Part shown: positions 17,249 through 25,495 of the stretch, one piece after another
Layout of the letters: each line of letters opens with the position of its first letter
How positions within the stretch are numbered: the stretch's first letter is position 1
DNA from: Pseudomonadota bacterium
GTDB taxonomy: Bacteria; Pseudomonadota; Gammaproteobacteria; Burkholderiales; Burkholderiaceae_C
Direction of reading: 5' to 3'
NCBI GenBank assembly: GCA_023387335.1
Contig: JAEWIF010000068.1
Span: 1-64,000 of the forward strand
DNA: 64,000 nucleotides
Position numbers and translations under genes: made by a program
Notes under the pieces: generated by a model
The model's input: the letters and a program-made list of their open reading frames with translations, nothing else
What the model was told of the DNA's origin: nothing
Databases searched by the model: none

Positions 17249-17884
17249 ATGGCTGGTTCAGAGCAGTACACGACTTCCATTGCCGCGCCCGTTTCCCCCA
17301 CGAAAGACACGTTGGCGGCGCTTCGACAGGCGACCGCCGGGCACCACGCCCGCATCGAATCCCTGATCGGCCTCGGCGGCCCCTTCGGACGACATCACTA
17401 CGGCCGCGTGCTGCAGGGATTCGGCGGGTTCCTGCACGGCTGGGAGCCGGCGGTTGCGCGCGCGCTGCCGCGGCCGCTGCTGCCGTGGTTCGCCCGCGGG
17501 CGGCGCGCCTTCCTGATCGATCGCGACCTGTCCGTGCTGGGCCTGACCATGCCCGCTCCGGGCCTGGCCGTGGTGCCGGCCGTGACCGATCGCGCGGAAG
17601 CCCTGGGTTCGCTGTACGTGATGGAAGGCTCGGCCCTGGGCGGCCAGCTCATCGCGGCCAGCCTGCGCCATCGCCTGCAGATCGATGCCGACAACGGCGG
17701 CGCCTATTTCAACGGCTGCGGCAGCGGCACCGCCGCGCGCTGGCGCGAGTACCGGCAGCTGGCGCAGTCCTACCTGGACGAGGACGCGCGCGCCCGCGCC
17801 AGGGCGGTCGACGCGGCCGTGCGCACCTTCGACGCCCTGATCGCCACCTTCGAGGTCCTGCTGGATGAACGCGCCGCTGCCTGA
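17249..17884 (+). CDS. bphO: Heme oxygenase, biliverdin-producing (BphO)
   Basis: Opens heme to biliverdin IX-alpha, the chromophore of the phytochrome encoded next. The 211-aa product matches bacterial BphO/HO length. The proximal heme ligand lies in ATAGHHARIESL (H32 or H33), and the distal helix region has VMEGSALGGQLIAASLRHRL with the Gly-rich kink that allows oxygen binding. The ATG at 17249 (MAGSEQY) is preferred over a start at 17135 that would add 38 residues with no family match. The 3' end overlaps bphP by 20 bases, so chromophore enzyme and apoprotein are made together. Confidence 0.92.
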   Translation: MAGSEQYTTSIAAPVSPTKDTLAALRQATAGHHARIESLIGLGGPFGRHHYGRVLQGFGGFLHGWEPAVARALPRPLLPWFARGRRAFLIDRDLSVLGLTMPAPGLAVVPAVTDRAEALGSLYVMEGSALGGQLIAASLRHRLQIDADNGGAYFNGCGSGTAARWREYRQLAQSYLDEDARARARAVDAAVRTFDALIATFEVLLDERAAA

Positions 17885-20075
17885 CCTGGCCCTGTGCGCG
17901 CAGGAGCCGATCCGCGTGCCCGGCGCCATCCAGCCGCACGGCTGGATGGCGGTGCTCGGCCACGACGGCCGGCTGGCCGCCTGGAGCGCCAACTGGCGCA
18001 ACGCCGACCGCGCCGCCGAGGCCGTGTCGCTGGTGCGCGACCGCCTGGCCCAGCTGCAGGGCGGTGACGGTCCCGCCGCGATCGGACGCATCGAACTGGG
18101 CGGCTCGCCGCTGGACGTCGTCGGCCACCGCAGCGGCGATTTCACCGTGCTGGAATTCGAGCCGGCGGCGCAGGAGACCGGCACCCAGGCCCCGATCTAT
18201 TCGCTGGCGCGGCACTTCCTGCCCCAGCTGCAGCGGGCCGATTCGGTGAAGGCGCTGGCCGAGCTGGCCGCCGCCGAGATCAAGCGCCTGACCGGCTTCG
18301 GCCGCTCGCTGGTCTACCGCTTCGACGAGGAAGGCCACGGCGAGGTGCTGGGCGAGCAGATCGATGCCGGCTACGACTCTTACGCCGGCCACCGCTTCCC
18401 GGCCGCCGACATACCGCCGCAGGCGCGCGAGCTGTACCTGCTCAACCACATCCGACTGATCCCCGACGCGAACTACGACCCGGTGCCGCTGCTCAGCGGC
18501 GACCCGGACTGGGAGGCGAACTCGCTGGACCTGTCGTACGCGGGCCTGCGCAGCGTCTCGCCGGTGCACCTGGAGTACATGCGCAACATGGGCACGCTGG
18601 CCTCGATGTCGGTGTCCATCGTGGTGCAGGGGCGCCTGTGGGGCCTGATCTCCTGCCACGACCATGCGCCGACCGGCCTGTCGTACCAGACCCGGGCCGC
18701 CTGCGAGCACCTGGGCCGGCTGCTGTCGCTGCAGATCGCCGCGAAAGAGGACAACGCCGACGTCGCCACGCGGCTGGAGCTGCGGCAGCTGACGCTGCAG
18801 ATCGTCTCGCACCTGGCCGACGGCGACGCCACGCTGCAGCGGCTGGTCGGCGAACCGGCGCCGCTGCTGCGCCTGGCCCAGGCCAGCGGCGCCGCGGTGG
18901 TGCTGAACGACGATTGCTGGACCACCGGCGACACGCCGGGCCGCGAACAGATCGCCGCGCTGGCCAAGTGGATCTGCGCGAAGAACCAGGAGGTCTGGAG
19001 CACCGACAGCCTGGCCGAGGAATACCCGGCCGCCGAAGCGTACGCGGCCAAGGCCTCCGGGGTGCTGGCCGTGTCGATCTCGCAGGTGCACCAGCACCTG
19101 GTGCTGTGGTTCCGGCCCGAGCTGGTGGAGACCATCCGCTGGGCGGGCGATCCGCGCAAGGAGCTGAGCTTCTCGGGCGGTCGCATCCATCCGCGCAAGA
19201 GCTTCAACAGCTGGCAGCAGCAGGTGCGCGGCCGCTCGGCCCCGTTCAGCGTGGCGCAGGAGTCCGCGGCCGCCGAGCTGCGCCATGCGCTGATCGGCAT
19301 CGTGCTGCGCCGCGCCGAGGAGATGGCGGAGGTCGCCACCGAACTCGGACGCGTCAACAAGGAACTGGAAGCCTTCTCGTACACCGTCTCGCACGACCTT
19401 CGCGCGCCGATGCGCCACATCGCGGGCTACGTGGACCTGGTGCAGGACATGGAAGGCAAGCACCTGTCCGAGCGCTCGATGCGCTACCTGTCGCACGTCA
19501 AGGAGGCGGCGGCGTACGCGGGGCACCTGGTGGACGCGCTGCTGGACTTCTCGCGCATGGGCCGCTCGGCGCTCAAGCGCGGCCGCGTGGACACGCGCAT
19601 GCTGGTCGACGAACTGGTGACCGAGTTCAACCGCCAGGAGCAGGGCCGCCGCATCGTCTGGGAGATCGAGGATCCGCTGCCCTCGCTGTGGGCCGACCCG
19701 TTCCTGCTGCAGGTGGCGCTGCGCAACCTGCTGGGCAACGCGGCCAAGTACACCCGCACGCGCGACAAGCCGCACGTGCGCATCAGCCCGGTCCGCAACG
19801 CGGAGGGCGACGGCCTGGAGATCACGGACAACGGCGTGGGCTTCCAGCAGAAGTACGTGGCCAAGCTGTTCGGCGTGTTCCAGCGGCTGCACCAGGCCGA
19901 GGAATTCGAGGGCACGGGCATCGGCCTGGCCAGCGTGAGAAGGATCGTGGAACGCCACGGCGGCACCGTGTGGGCCCGCGGCGAACCCGAGCAGGGGGCC
20001 GTGTTCGGCTTCACCCTGCCCAAACAGAAAGCGGACCCCAAGCCGCGCGTGGAAGGCCGCACCCGGCCCCAATAA
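17865..20075 (+). CDS. bphP: Bacteriophytochrome histidine kinase
   Basis: 736-aa red/far-red photoreceptor kinase, cytoplasmic. PAS domain at about residues 12-115 with the biliverdin-attaching Cys at C11, just before the IQPHG signature. GAF domain at about 135-305 with FPAADIPPQAR (the DIP motif Asp is D182) and the chromophore His in ISCHDHAPTG. PHY domain at about 315-500 with the tongue PRxSF motif as PRKSF. Histidine kinase module: dimerisation helix with phospho-acceptor H510 in YTVSHDLRAPMRHI, then ATP-binding N, G1 (ITDNGVGF) and G2 (GTGIGLASV) boxes. All key residues are present, so it should bind biliverdin and signal. It sits between bphO and a receiver gene in one operon. Confidence 0.97.
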   Translation: MNAPLPDLALCAQEPIRVPGAIQPHGWMAVLGHDGRLAAWSANWRNADRAAEAVSLVRDRLAQLQGGDGPAAIGRIELGGSPLDVVGHRSGDFTVLEFEPAAQETGTQAPIYSLARHFLPQLQRADSVKALAELAAAEIKRLTGFGRSLVYRFDEEGHGEVLGEQIDAGYDSYAGHRFPAADIPPQARELYLLNHIRLIPDANYDPVPLLSGDPDWEANSLDLSYAGLRSVSPVHLEYMRNMGTLASMSVSIVVQGRLWGLISCHDHAPTGLSYQTRAACEHLGRLLSLQIAAKEDNADVATRLELRQLTLQIVSHLADGDATLQRLVGEPAPLLRLAQASGAAVVLNDDCWTTGDTPGREQIAALAKWICAKNQEVWSTDSLAEEYPAAEAYAAKASGVLAVSISQVHQHLVLWFRPELVETIRWAGDPRKELSFSGGRIHPRKSFNSWQQQVRGRSAPFSVAQESAAAELRHALIGIVLRRAEEMAEVATELGRVNKELEAFSYTVSHDLRAPMRHIAGYVDLVQDMEGKHLSERSMRYLSHVKEAAAYAGHLVDALLDFSRMGRSALKRGRVDTRMLVDELVTEFNRQEQGRRIVWEIEDPLPSLWADPFLLQVALRNLLGNAAKYTRTRDKPHVRISPVRNAEGDGLEITDNGVGFQQKYVAKLFGVFQRLHQAEEFEGTGIGLASVRRIVERHGGTVWARGEPEQGAVFGFTLPKQKADPKPRVEGRTRPQ

Positions 20076-20108
20076 AAAGGAAGAAGCGAAGAGAGAGGAC
20101 TCGAAAAA

Positions 20109-20567
20109 ATGCTTAAACCCATCCTGCTGGTCGAAGACGACAAACGCGACCTGGAGCTCACGCTGGTGGCGCTGGAGCGCAGCCAGCTCGCCAACGAGGT
20201 GATCGTGGTGCGCGACGGGGCGCAGGCGCTGGACTACCTGATGCGCGAAGGCGACTTCAAGATGCGCGAGGAAGGCAATCCCGCGGTCGTGCTGCTCGAC
20301 CTGAAGCTGCCCAAGGTCAACGGCCTCGAGGTGCTGCAGCGCGTGCGCGCCACGCCCAGCCTGCGCAGCATGCCGATCGTGATGCTGACTTCCTCGCAGG
20401 AGGAGTCGGACGTGGTCAAGAGCTATGAGCTGGGCGTCAACGCCTATGTGGTCAAGCCGGTCGAATTCAGGCAGTTCGTCGCGGCCATCGCGGACCTGGG
20501 CGTGTTCTGGGCCGTGCTCAACGAGCCCCCGCCGGGGTCGATGAAAGCCATCCGAAGACATGAATGA
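20109..20567 (+). CDS. Rcp1-like single-domain response regulator
   Basis: 152-aa stand-alone receiver of the type that pairs with phytochrome kinases. Acidic pocket in LLVEDDKRDLELT, phospho-acceptor D64 in VVLLDLKLPKVNG, Thr/Ser switch in VMLTSSQEESD, and Lys in YVVKPVEFRQF. The insertion before the phospho-acceptor strand (EGDFKMREEGNP) and the C-terminal extension are typical of Rcp1-family dimers. No output domain. It starts 33 bases after bphP and overlaps the hybrid kinase by 8 bases; the natural prediction is that BphP phosphorylates it. Confidence 0.93.
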   Translation: MLKPILLVEDDKRDLELTLVALERSQLANEVIVVRDGAQALDYLMREGDFKMREEGNPAVVLLDLKLPKVNGLEVLQRVRATPSLRSMPIVMLTSSQEESDVVKSYELGVNAYVVKPVEFRQFVAAIADLGVFWAVLNEPPPGSMKAIRRHE

Positions 20568-22542
20568 ACACTTGCCGGAGAACGGTGTCCGCGACAAGGC
20601 GCTCAAGGTCCTGCTGCTGGAGGATTCGCGGTTCGATGCCGAACTGCTGCGCGAAGCGTTGCTTGCGGCGTTTCCGCACGCGCGACTGGATGTCGTGCGC
20701 GACGAACCGGAGTTCGTCGACGCGATCGGCACGCGGCGCTACGACCTGATCCTCTCGGACTTCGAACTCCCCGGCTTCACCGGCGAGCAGGCGCTCGCCC
20801 AGGCCCGCGCGCGCGACGCGCGGGTGCCGTTCATCTTCGTCTCCGGCGTGATCGGCGAGGACAACGCGGTCGAGATGCTCAAGCGCGGCGCCACCGACTA
20901 CGTGAGCAAGAACCGGCTCGCACGGCTGCCGCTGGTGATCGACCGCGCGCTGCGCGAAGTGGCGCAGCGCGAGGCGCGCGACACCGCCCAGGTGCAGCTG
21001 CGCGAGGCCAACGCGGTGTTCGGCCGGGTGGTCGACTCGCTGCGCAACTACGCCGTGATCCTGATGGATGCGAAGGGCACGATCCGCTTCTGGAACCAGG
21101 CGGCGCGCGACATCTTCGGCTGGGACGACGAGGACGTGGAAGGCCGCAGCGCCGAGCTGCTGTTCACGCCGCAGGACCGCGAGAGCGGCGTCTTCCGCGG
21201 GGAGATGGCTCAGGCCCTCGCCGTCGGCAAGGCCGACGACAACCGCTGGATGCTGCGCAGCGACGGCCTGCACCTGTGGGCCGAGGGCGTGCTCATGCCG
21301 CTCTTCAACGACGCGCAGGAACACAGCGGCTTCTGCAAGATCGTTCGCGACGCCACCGCCGACTACCGCGACGCCGAGGCGCTGCGCGCGGCCAAGGAGG
21401 AGGCGGAGCGCGCCAACCAGGCCAAGGACCGCTTCCTCGCGGTGCTGTCGCACGAGCTGCGCACGCCGCTGTCGCCGATCGCCACCGCCGCCCACCTGCT
21501 GGAGCGCACGGCGAACGTGCCGAGCAAGTACCAGCACCTGCTGCCGATGATCCAGCGCAACGTGGCGCTGGAGGCGCGCCTGATCGAGGACCTGCTGGAC
21601 CTGACGGCGATCTCGGCCGGCAAGGTGAGCCTGCGGCCCAAGGTGCTGGACATGCACAAACTGGTGCAGGTCGTGCTGGACATGCTGGAGGCGCAGGTCA
21701 AGGACAAGCAGCTGGTGGTGTCGCTCGAGCTCGCCGCCGGCTCGCCGCTGGTGCTGGCCGACGAGGCGCGCATGCAGCAGGTGCTGTGGAACCTGCTGCG
21801 CAACGCGATCAAGTTCTCGAAGGAAGGCGGCCGCATCGAGGTGCGCACGCAGCTGGAGGGAACCTCGTTCGTGCTCGATTGCCGCGACGAGGGCATCGGC
21901 ATCGATCCCGAGGCGCTGCCGCGGATCTTCAGCGCCTTCGAGCAGGCCGACCGGCAGGTATCGCAGGGCTTCGGCGGCCTCGGCCTGGGCCTGGCCATCG
22001 CGCGCGGCCTGGTGGGGGAACACAAGGGCGAGCTCACCGCGCACAGCGAAGGCCGCGGCCATGGCGCCACCTTCCGCCTGAAGCTGCGCAGCTACGTGCC
22101 CGAGGAGGTTCCGGCCGACGGAACGCTGCCCCCGCTGGAAACGGAGCAGGGCGGCGGCTGGCGCCTGCTGCTGGTGGAGGACAACGCCGACGCCGCCGAA
22201 ACCATCGTGATGTGCCTGGAGAGCTACGGCTACCACGTCACGCACGTGGCCACCTGCGCGGAGGCCGTGCGCACCGCGCGCCAGCAGTCGTTCGACATCG
22301 TGCTCACCGACCTGGGGCTGCCGGACGGCAGCGGCATCGACGTGGGTCGCGCGCTGAGCAAGTCGCTGCCGGTGGTGGCGCTCTCCGGCTACGGCGCCAC
22401 GCCGGACCTGCAGCGCTCGAAGATGGCCGGGTTCGCCGGCCACCTGGTCAAGCCCGCCGAACCGCAGGCGATCCATTCGGCGCTGCAGAAGGCGCTGGCG
22501 ACCGCGTCCGAGACGAGCGACGCCCTCAGGCGGATCGCCTAG
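20560..22542 (+). CDS. Hybrid histidine kinase, REC-PAS-HisKA-HATPase-REC
   Basis: 660-aa cytoplasmic hybrid kinase with no membrane segment. N-terminal receiver (about 10-130, phospho-acceptor D67 in LILSDFELPGFTG), PAS (about 145-265, VDSLRNYAVILMDAKGTIRF), HisKA with H298 (LAVLSHELRTPLSPI), ATPase domain with N-box NLLRNAIKFSKEGG and G2 GGLGLGLAIARGL, and a C-terminal receiver (about 530-650, D584 in VLTDLGLPDGSGIDV). Two receivers on one kinase suggest a relay that takes phosphate from an upstream kinase, plausibly BphP. Its start overlaps the Rcp1-like gene. The stop shares a CTAG with the convergent kinase gene. Confidence 0.93.
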   Translation: MNEHLPENGVRDKALKVLLLEDSRFDAELLREALLAAFPHARLDVVRDEPEFVDAIGTRRYDLILSDFELPGFTGEQALAQARARDARVPFIFVSGVIGEDNAVEMLKRGATDYVSKNRLARLPLVIDRALREVAQREARDTAQVQLREANAVFGRVVDSLRNYAVILMDAKGTIRFWNQAARDIFGWDDEDVEGRSAELLFTPQDRESGVFRGEMAQALAVGKADDNRWMLRSDGLHLWAEGVLMPLFNDAQEHSGFCKIVRDATADYRDAEALRAAKEEAERANQAKDRFLAVLSHELRTPLSPIATAAHLLERTANVPSKYQHLLPMIQRNVALEARLIEDLLDLTAISAGKVSLRPKVLDMHKLVQVVLDMLEAQVKDKQLVVSLELAAGSPLVLADEARMQQVLWNLLRNAIKFSKEGGRIEVRTQLEGTSFVLDCRDEGIGIDPEALPRIFSAFEQADRQVSQGFGGLGLGLAIARGLVGEHKGELTAHSEGRGHGATFRLKLRSYVPEEVPADGTLPPLETEQGGGWRLLLVEDNADAAETIVMCLESYGYHVTHVATCAEAVRTARQQSFDIVLTDLGLPDGSGIDVGRALSKSLPVVALSGYGATPDLQRSKMAGFAGHLVKPAEPQAIHSALQKALATASETSDALRRIA

Positions 22543-23768
22543 CCGGGCTGGTGCGCGGGAAGGACCACCGTGAAGGTGCTTCCCGAGCCGCGGCCCTCGC
22601 TGTCGACCAGGATCCGGCCTCCGTGCAGCTCGACGATGTGGCGCGCGATCGACAGGCCCAGGCCCAGCCCGCTGTCGTTGTTGGACCGCTCCCGGAAGAA
22701 GGCGTCGAACACCCGCCCGAGCACCTGCCGCTGGATGCCGACACCCGTGTCCCTGATCGAGATGTCGTGCGTGGATTCGCGGCGCTGGTGCCCCAGGGTC
22801 ACGCTCCCGCCCGCCGGCGTGAACTTCACGGCATTGGCCAGCAGGTTCCAGAACGCCTGCTGGAGGCGACCTGCATCGCCGTCCACCAATGGGCTGTCGC
22901 CCGGCGACCAGAGAATGCGGACCTCGACGCCCTTGGCCTTCGCCTGGGGTGAAATCGTGTCGACCGCCGCGGCCGCGACCTGAAGGATGTCGCACGGCGC
23001 CGGCGAGATGGACATCTGGCCGGTCTGGCTGCGGGCCGAATCGACGATGTCGTCGATCAGCCGGGACTCCTCGCGCACGTTGCGGATGGTGGCCTCCAGC
23101 GCGAGCCGGATTTCCTCCGGCCGGTCCAGCTCGGTGTTCAGCAGTGCCGAGAGGCGCAGCATGACGGAGTTCAGGGGCGTGCGGAGTTCGTGGGCCACGC
23201 GCGCCAGGGACTCCTCGCGAAGCCGGGCCACGGCCTCGATCTCGCTGAGCGTCTCGCGCAGGCGGGTGTGCGCCGCCACCAGGCTCGCCAGGAAGCGCGC
23301 ATAGAGTTCCATGCGCTGCGGACCCAGCGGGGGCTGCAGCCGCAGGACCGTCCACAGCCGCCTGCCATCCGCGCCGGCGGCGGCCGCTATCCGTTCCGTC
23401 CCCAACGCGCTGGAGAACGTGAGCGGCAGCCAGCCGAACACGATGGTTCCGTGGCACCGGCCGAACATGACGATCGGAAGCCCGACGACGGCGAGCTGGT
23501 CGAGGTACATGGCCTGCACCACTTCCAGCTGCAGCGCCGCGCGCGACGCGATCGCCTGCTCGAAGCGCCGTCCTTCGCCGTCGGGCTGGAAGAAGCGGGA
23601 ATGCCCCAGCACGATGCCGCAGTCGCTGCTGAGGATCGGGCCGATGGCGGGCTCGAGGTTCGTCGCGTACAGGGTGACGGTGCAATGGGTGGCCTGGGAG
23701 AACTGCGTCAGCAGGGGCTCCCAGCTGGACCACTCGTCCGCCGCCGGCGGTGCCGCCGGAAGGCTCAT
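22539..23768 (-). CDS. Soluble histidine kinase coupled to KaiC-like ATPase
   Basis: 409-aa cytoplasmic kinase. The N-terminal part (about 1-155) has no membrane span and looks GAF-like (ATHCTVTLYATNLEPAIGPI, then VVGLPIVMFGRCHGTIVFG), but I cannot name the fold with certainty. A linking helix follows, then HisKA with phospho-acceptor His at about 192 (LARVAHELRTPLNSV) and an ATPase domain (NLLANAVKFTPAGG, IRDTGVGI, SGLGLGLSIARHI). There is no receiver, so the partner regulator must be encoded elsewhere. The start overlaps the KaiC-like stop in ATGA, indicating coupled translation, much as clock kinases accompany KaiC in other bacteria. Confidence 0.88.
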   Translation of the reverse strand: MSLPAAPPAADEWSSWEPLLTQFSQATHCTVTLYATNLEPAIGPILSSDCGIVLGHSRFFQPDGEGRRFEQAIASRAALQLEVVQAMYLDQLAVVGLPIVMFGRCHGTIVFGWLPLTFSSALGTERIAAAAGADGRRLWTVLRLQPPLGPQRMELYARFLASLVAAHTRLRETLSEIEAVARLREESLARVAHELRTPLNSVMLRLSALLNTELDRPEEIRLALEATIRNVREESRLIDDIVDSARSQTGQMSISPAPCDILQVAAAAVDTISPQAKAKGVEVRILWSPGDSPLVDGDAGRLQQAFWNLLANAVKFTPAGGSVTLGHQRRESTHDISIRDTGVGIQRQVLGRVFDAFFRERSNNDSGLGLGLSIARHIVELHGGRILVDSEGRGSGSTFTVVLPAHQPG

Positions 23769-25330
23769 CCCTGCACCGGCTCGACGGAGGGCGGCATCTG
23801 CTCGCCGTGCGCGATCGCCTCTTCGACGGCGGGGCTCTTGCGCGACGGTGAGCGCGAGAGCAGGCCGTAGTACGCGCTGAACGGCAACTGCGGCACGGCG
23901 ATGTCCGCCATCTTCGCCTCCGGGGGGTCCTCGAGGATCGCGATGCCGCCCGCGGCGATCACGTACTCCTTGGTCTCCTGGACGTTGCGGCTGCCGCGGA
24001 CCTTCGGAACGGTCAGCGCTCGCCGCAGCCGGGTGGAGATCTCGACGTAGCTCAGCAAGACGATGTTGTCGACGAGGTGCGAGCCCTTCAGCTCCTGGCT
24101 GATCTGCGAGACGCCGAGCAGCTCCGGACTTTCGTAGTTGAAGTACACGGTCGCCAGCCGCCCCTTGAAGAAGGTGGCCAGGGCATAGAGGAAATCCGCC
24201 GCTTCCGATTCGGCGGCCATCTCGTAGACGGCGATCGAATCGAAGACGATGCAGTCGATCTGCTGGGATTCGCACAAGCGGATGATCCGGTCGAAGTGGA
24301 TGTCCAGGTCCAGCTCCAGCGGCGACTCGTAGTGGATCAGGATGCGTTCCTCTTCGACCTGGCGCCGCAGGTCCAGCTCCAGCGTGGAGGCGTTGCGCAT
24401 GATCTGCTCGGGATGCTCGTCGAGCGTCACCAGCAGCCCGCGCCGCCCCAGCAACGCGTTGGCGCACAGGAACTGCACCGCGGAGACGGTCTTTCCCGTC
24501 CCCGAGATGCCGGCCACCATCGTGACGGAGCCGCGATACAAGCCTCCGTCCATGAGCGCGTCGAGGGACCCCACGCCGGTCGTGATGCGCTCGCTGGAGG
24601 TGGGCTGGACGCCCGTCATCTTGGGGCGGGACTGCGCCCGCCGGTAGACCTGGATGCCGCTGCCCGCCTCGATCGTCATCGCGTGTTCGCCGTCGATGAA
24701 GTCCTGGCCCCTCGACTTGAGCACGCGCAGCTTGCGCGATCCGCGCCTGCGATGCTCCTGCCGCATGAGGGTGATGATGGTGTCGAACACGAACCTCTCG
24801 TGTTCGGCTCCGGGCTGCGGCGTGTCGCTGCGCTCCGCCGTCACGAGCGTCGTGACGCCCAGCCTGCTGAGGCCTTCGACGAGCGTGTGCATGTCCTCGC
24901 GGAAGGGCGTGTGGTGCTGCTCGGCGTAGAGCTTGAGCGGGGTCAATCCGTCGATGACCAGCCGCTTGGCGCCCATCGACCGCAGTTCCTGGGGCAGCAC
25001 GCCCTCGCTGGACCGGAACTCCTGCAGCAGGACCGAAGGGCTGGTCTGGATGATCTTCACCTTGCCGGCCGCGATCTGCGCTTCGAGATCCCAGTTGAAG
25101 CCGGCGGCGTCGCGCAGCAGCTTGTCGGGGTCGAGTTCGAACGAGATGATGATGCCCGGCTCATCGAAGTGCACGGCGCCGGCATGGATGAAACCGAGCG
25201 CGAGCGTGGTCTTTCCGGCGCCGGGCGCTCCCTCGACCAGGATGTTGTTGTTGCGCTGGATCCCCCCGAGCAGGATGTCGTCGAGGCCGGCTATCCCGGT
25301 GGGCACCAGGTCCTTCGCAGTCACTTCCAT
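23765..25330 (-). CDS. KaiC-like double RecA-domain ATPase
   Basis: 521-aa protein with two KaiC/RadA-type ATPase domains. Domain 1: Walker A GAPGAGKT (34-41), Walker B near D127, finger-like KSRG (205-208). Domain 2: Walker A GISGTGKT (274-281), Walker B near D364, KVRGS (443-447). Length matches cyanobacterial KaiC. Aligned by eye with KaiC, the phospho-site pair Ser-Thr appears as S417-H418, before the matching DNIVLLSYVEI block. The catalytic Glu pair reads Glu-Leu (E65-L66) in domain 1 and Asp-Glu (D304-E305) in domain 2. This suggests ATPase function with altered autophosphorylation. No kaiA or kaiB in the window. First gene of a two-gene operon with the kinase. The role in signalling is inferred. 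Confidence 0.92.
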   Translation of the reverse strand: MEVTAKDLVPTGIAGLDDILLGGIQRNNNILVEGAPGAGKTTLALGFIHAGAVHFDEPGIIISFELDPDKLLRDAAGFNWDLEAQIAAGKVKIIQTSPSVLLQEFRSSEGVLPQELRSMGAKRLVIDGLTPLKLYAEQHHTPFREDMHTLVEGLSRLGVTTLVTAERSDTPQPGAEHERFVFDTIITLMRQEHRRRGSRKLRVLKSRGQDFIDGEHAMTIEAGSGIQVYRRAQSRPKMTGVQPTSSERITTGVGSLDALMDGGLYRGSVTMVAGISGTGKTVSAVQFLCANALLGRRGLLVTLDEHPEQIMRNASTLELDLRRQVEEERILIHYESPLELDLDIHFDRIIRLCESQQIDCIVFDSIAVYEMAAESEAADFLYALATFFKGRLATVYFNYESPELLGVSQISQELKGSHLVDNIVLLSYVEISTRLRRALTVPKVRGSRNVQETKEYVIAAGGIAILEDPPEAKMADIAVPQLPFSAYYGLLSRSPSRKSPAVEEAIAHGEQMPPSVEPVQG

Positions 25331-25495
25331 GAATCGTCCTTGTCGGACCCGATGCGGTCCGCAGCGCCCGACTGTGCCGTTTCACCGCATGCGTCGATGT
25401 GGGAGAGCATGCCGTGAGGCCGGCTGCTCGTAAAGGTGCAGCTCATCCATGAGGCTTCGCTAGGTCATCCGCGGGATCGAACCTACACTCCTTCG

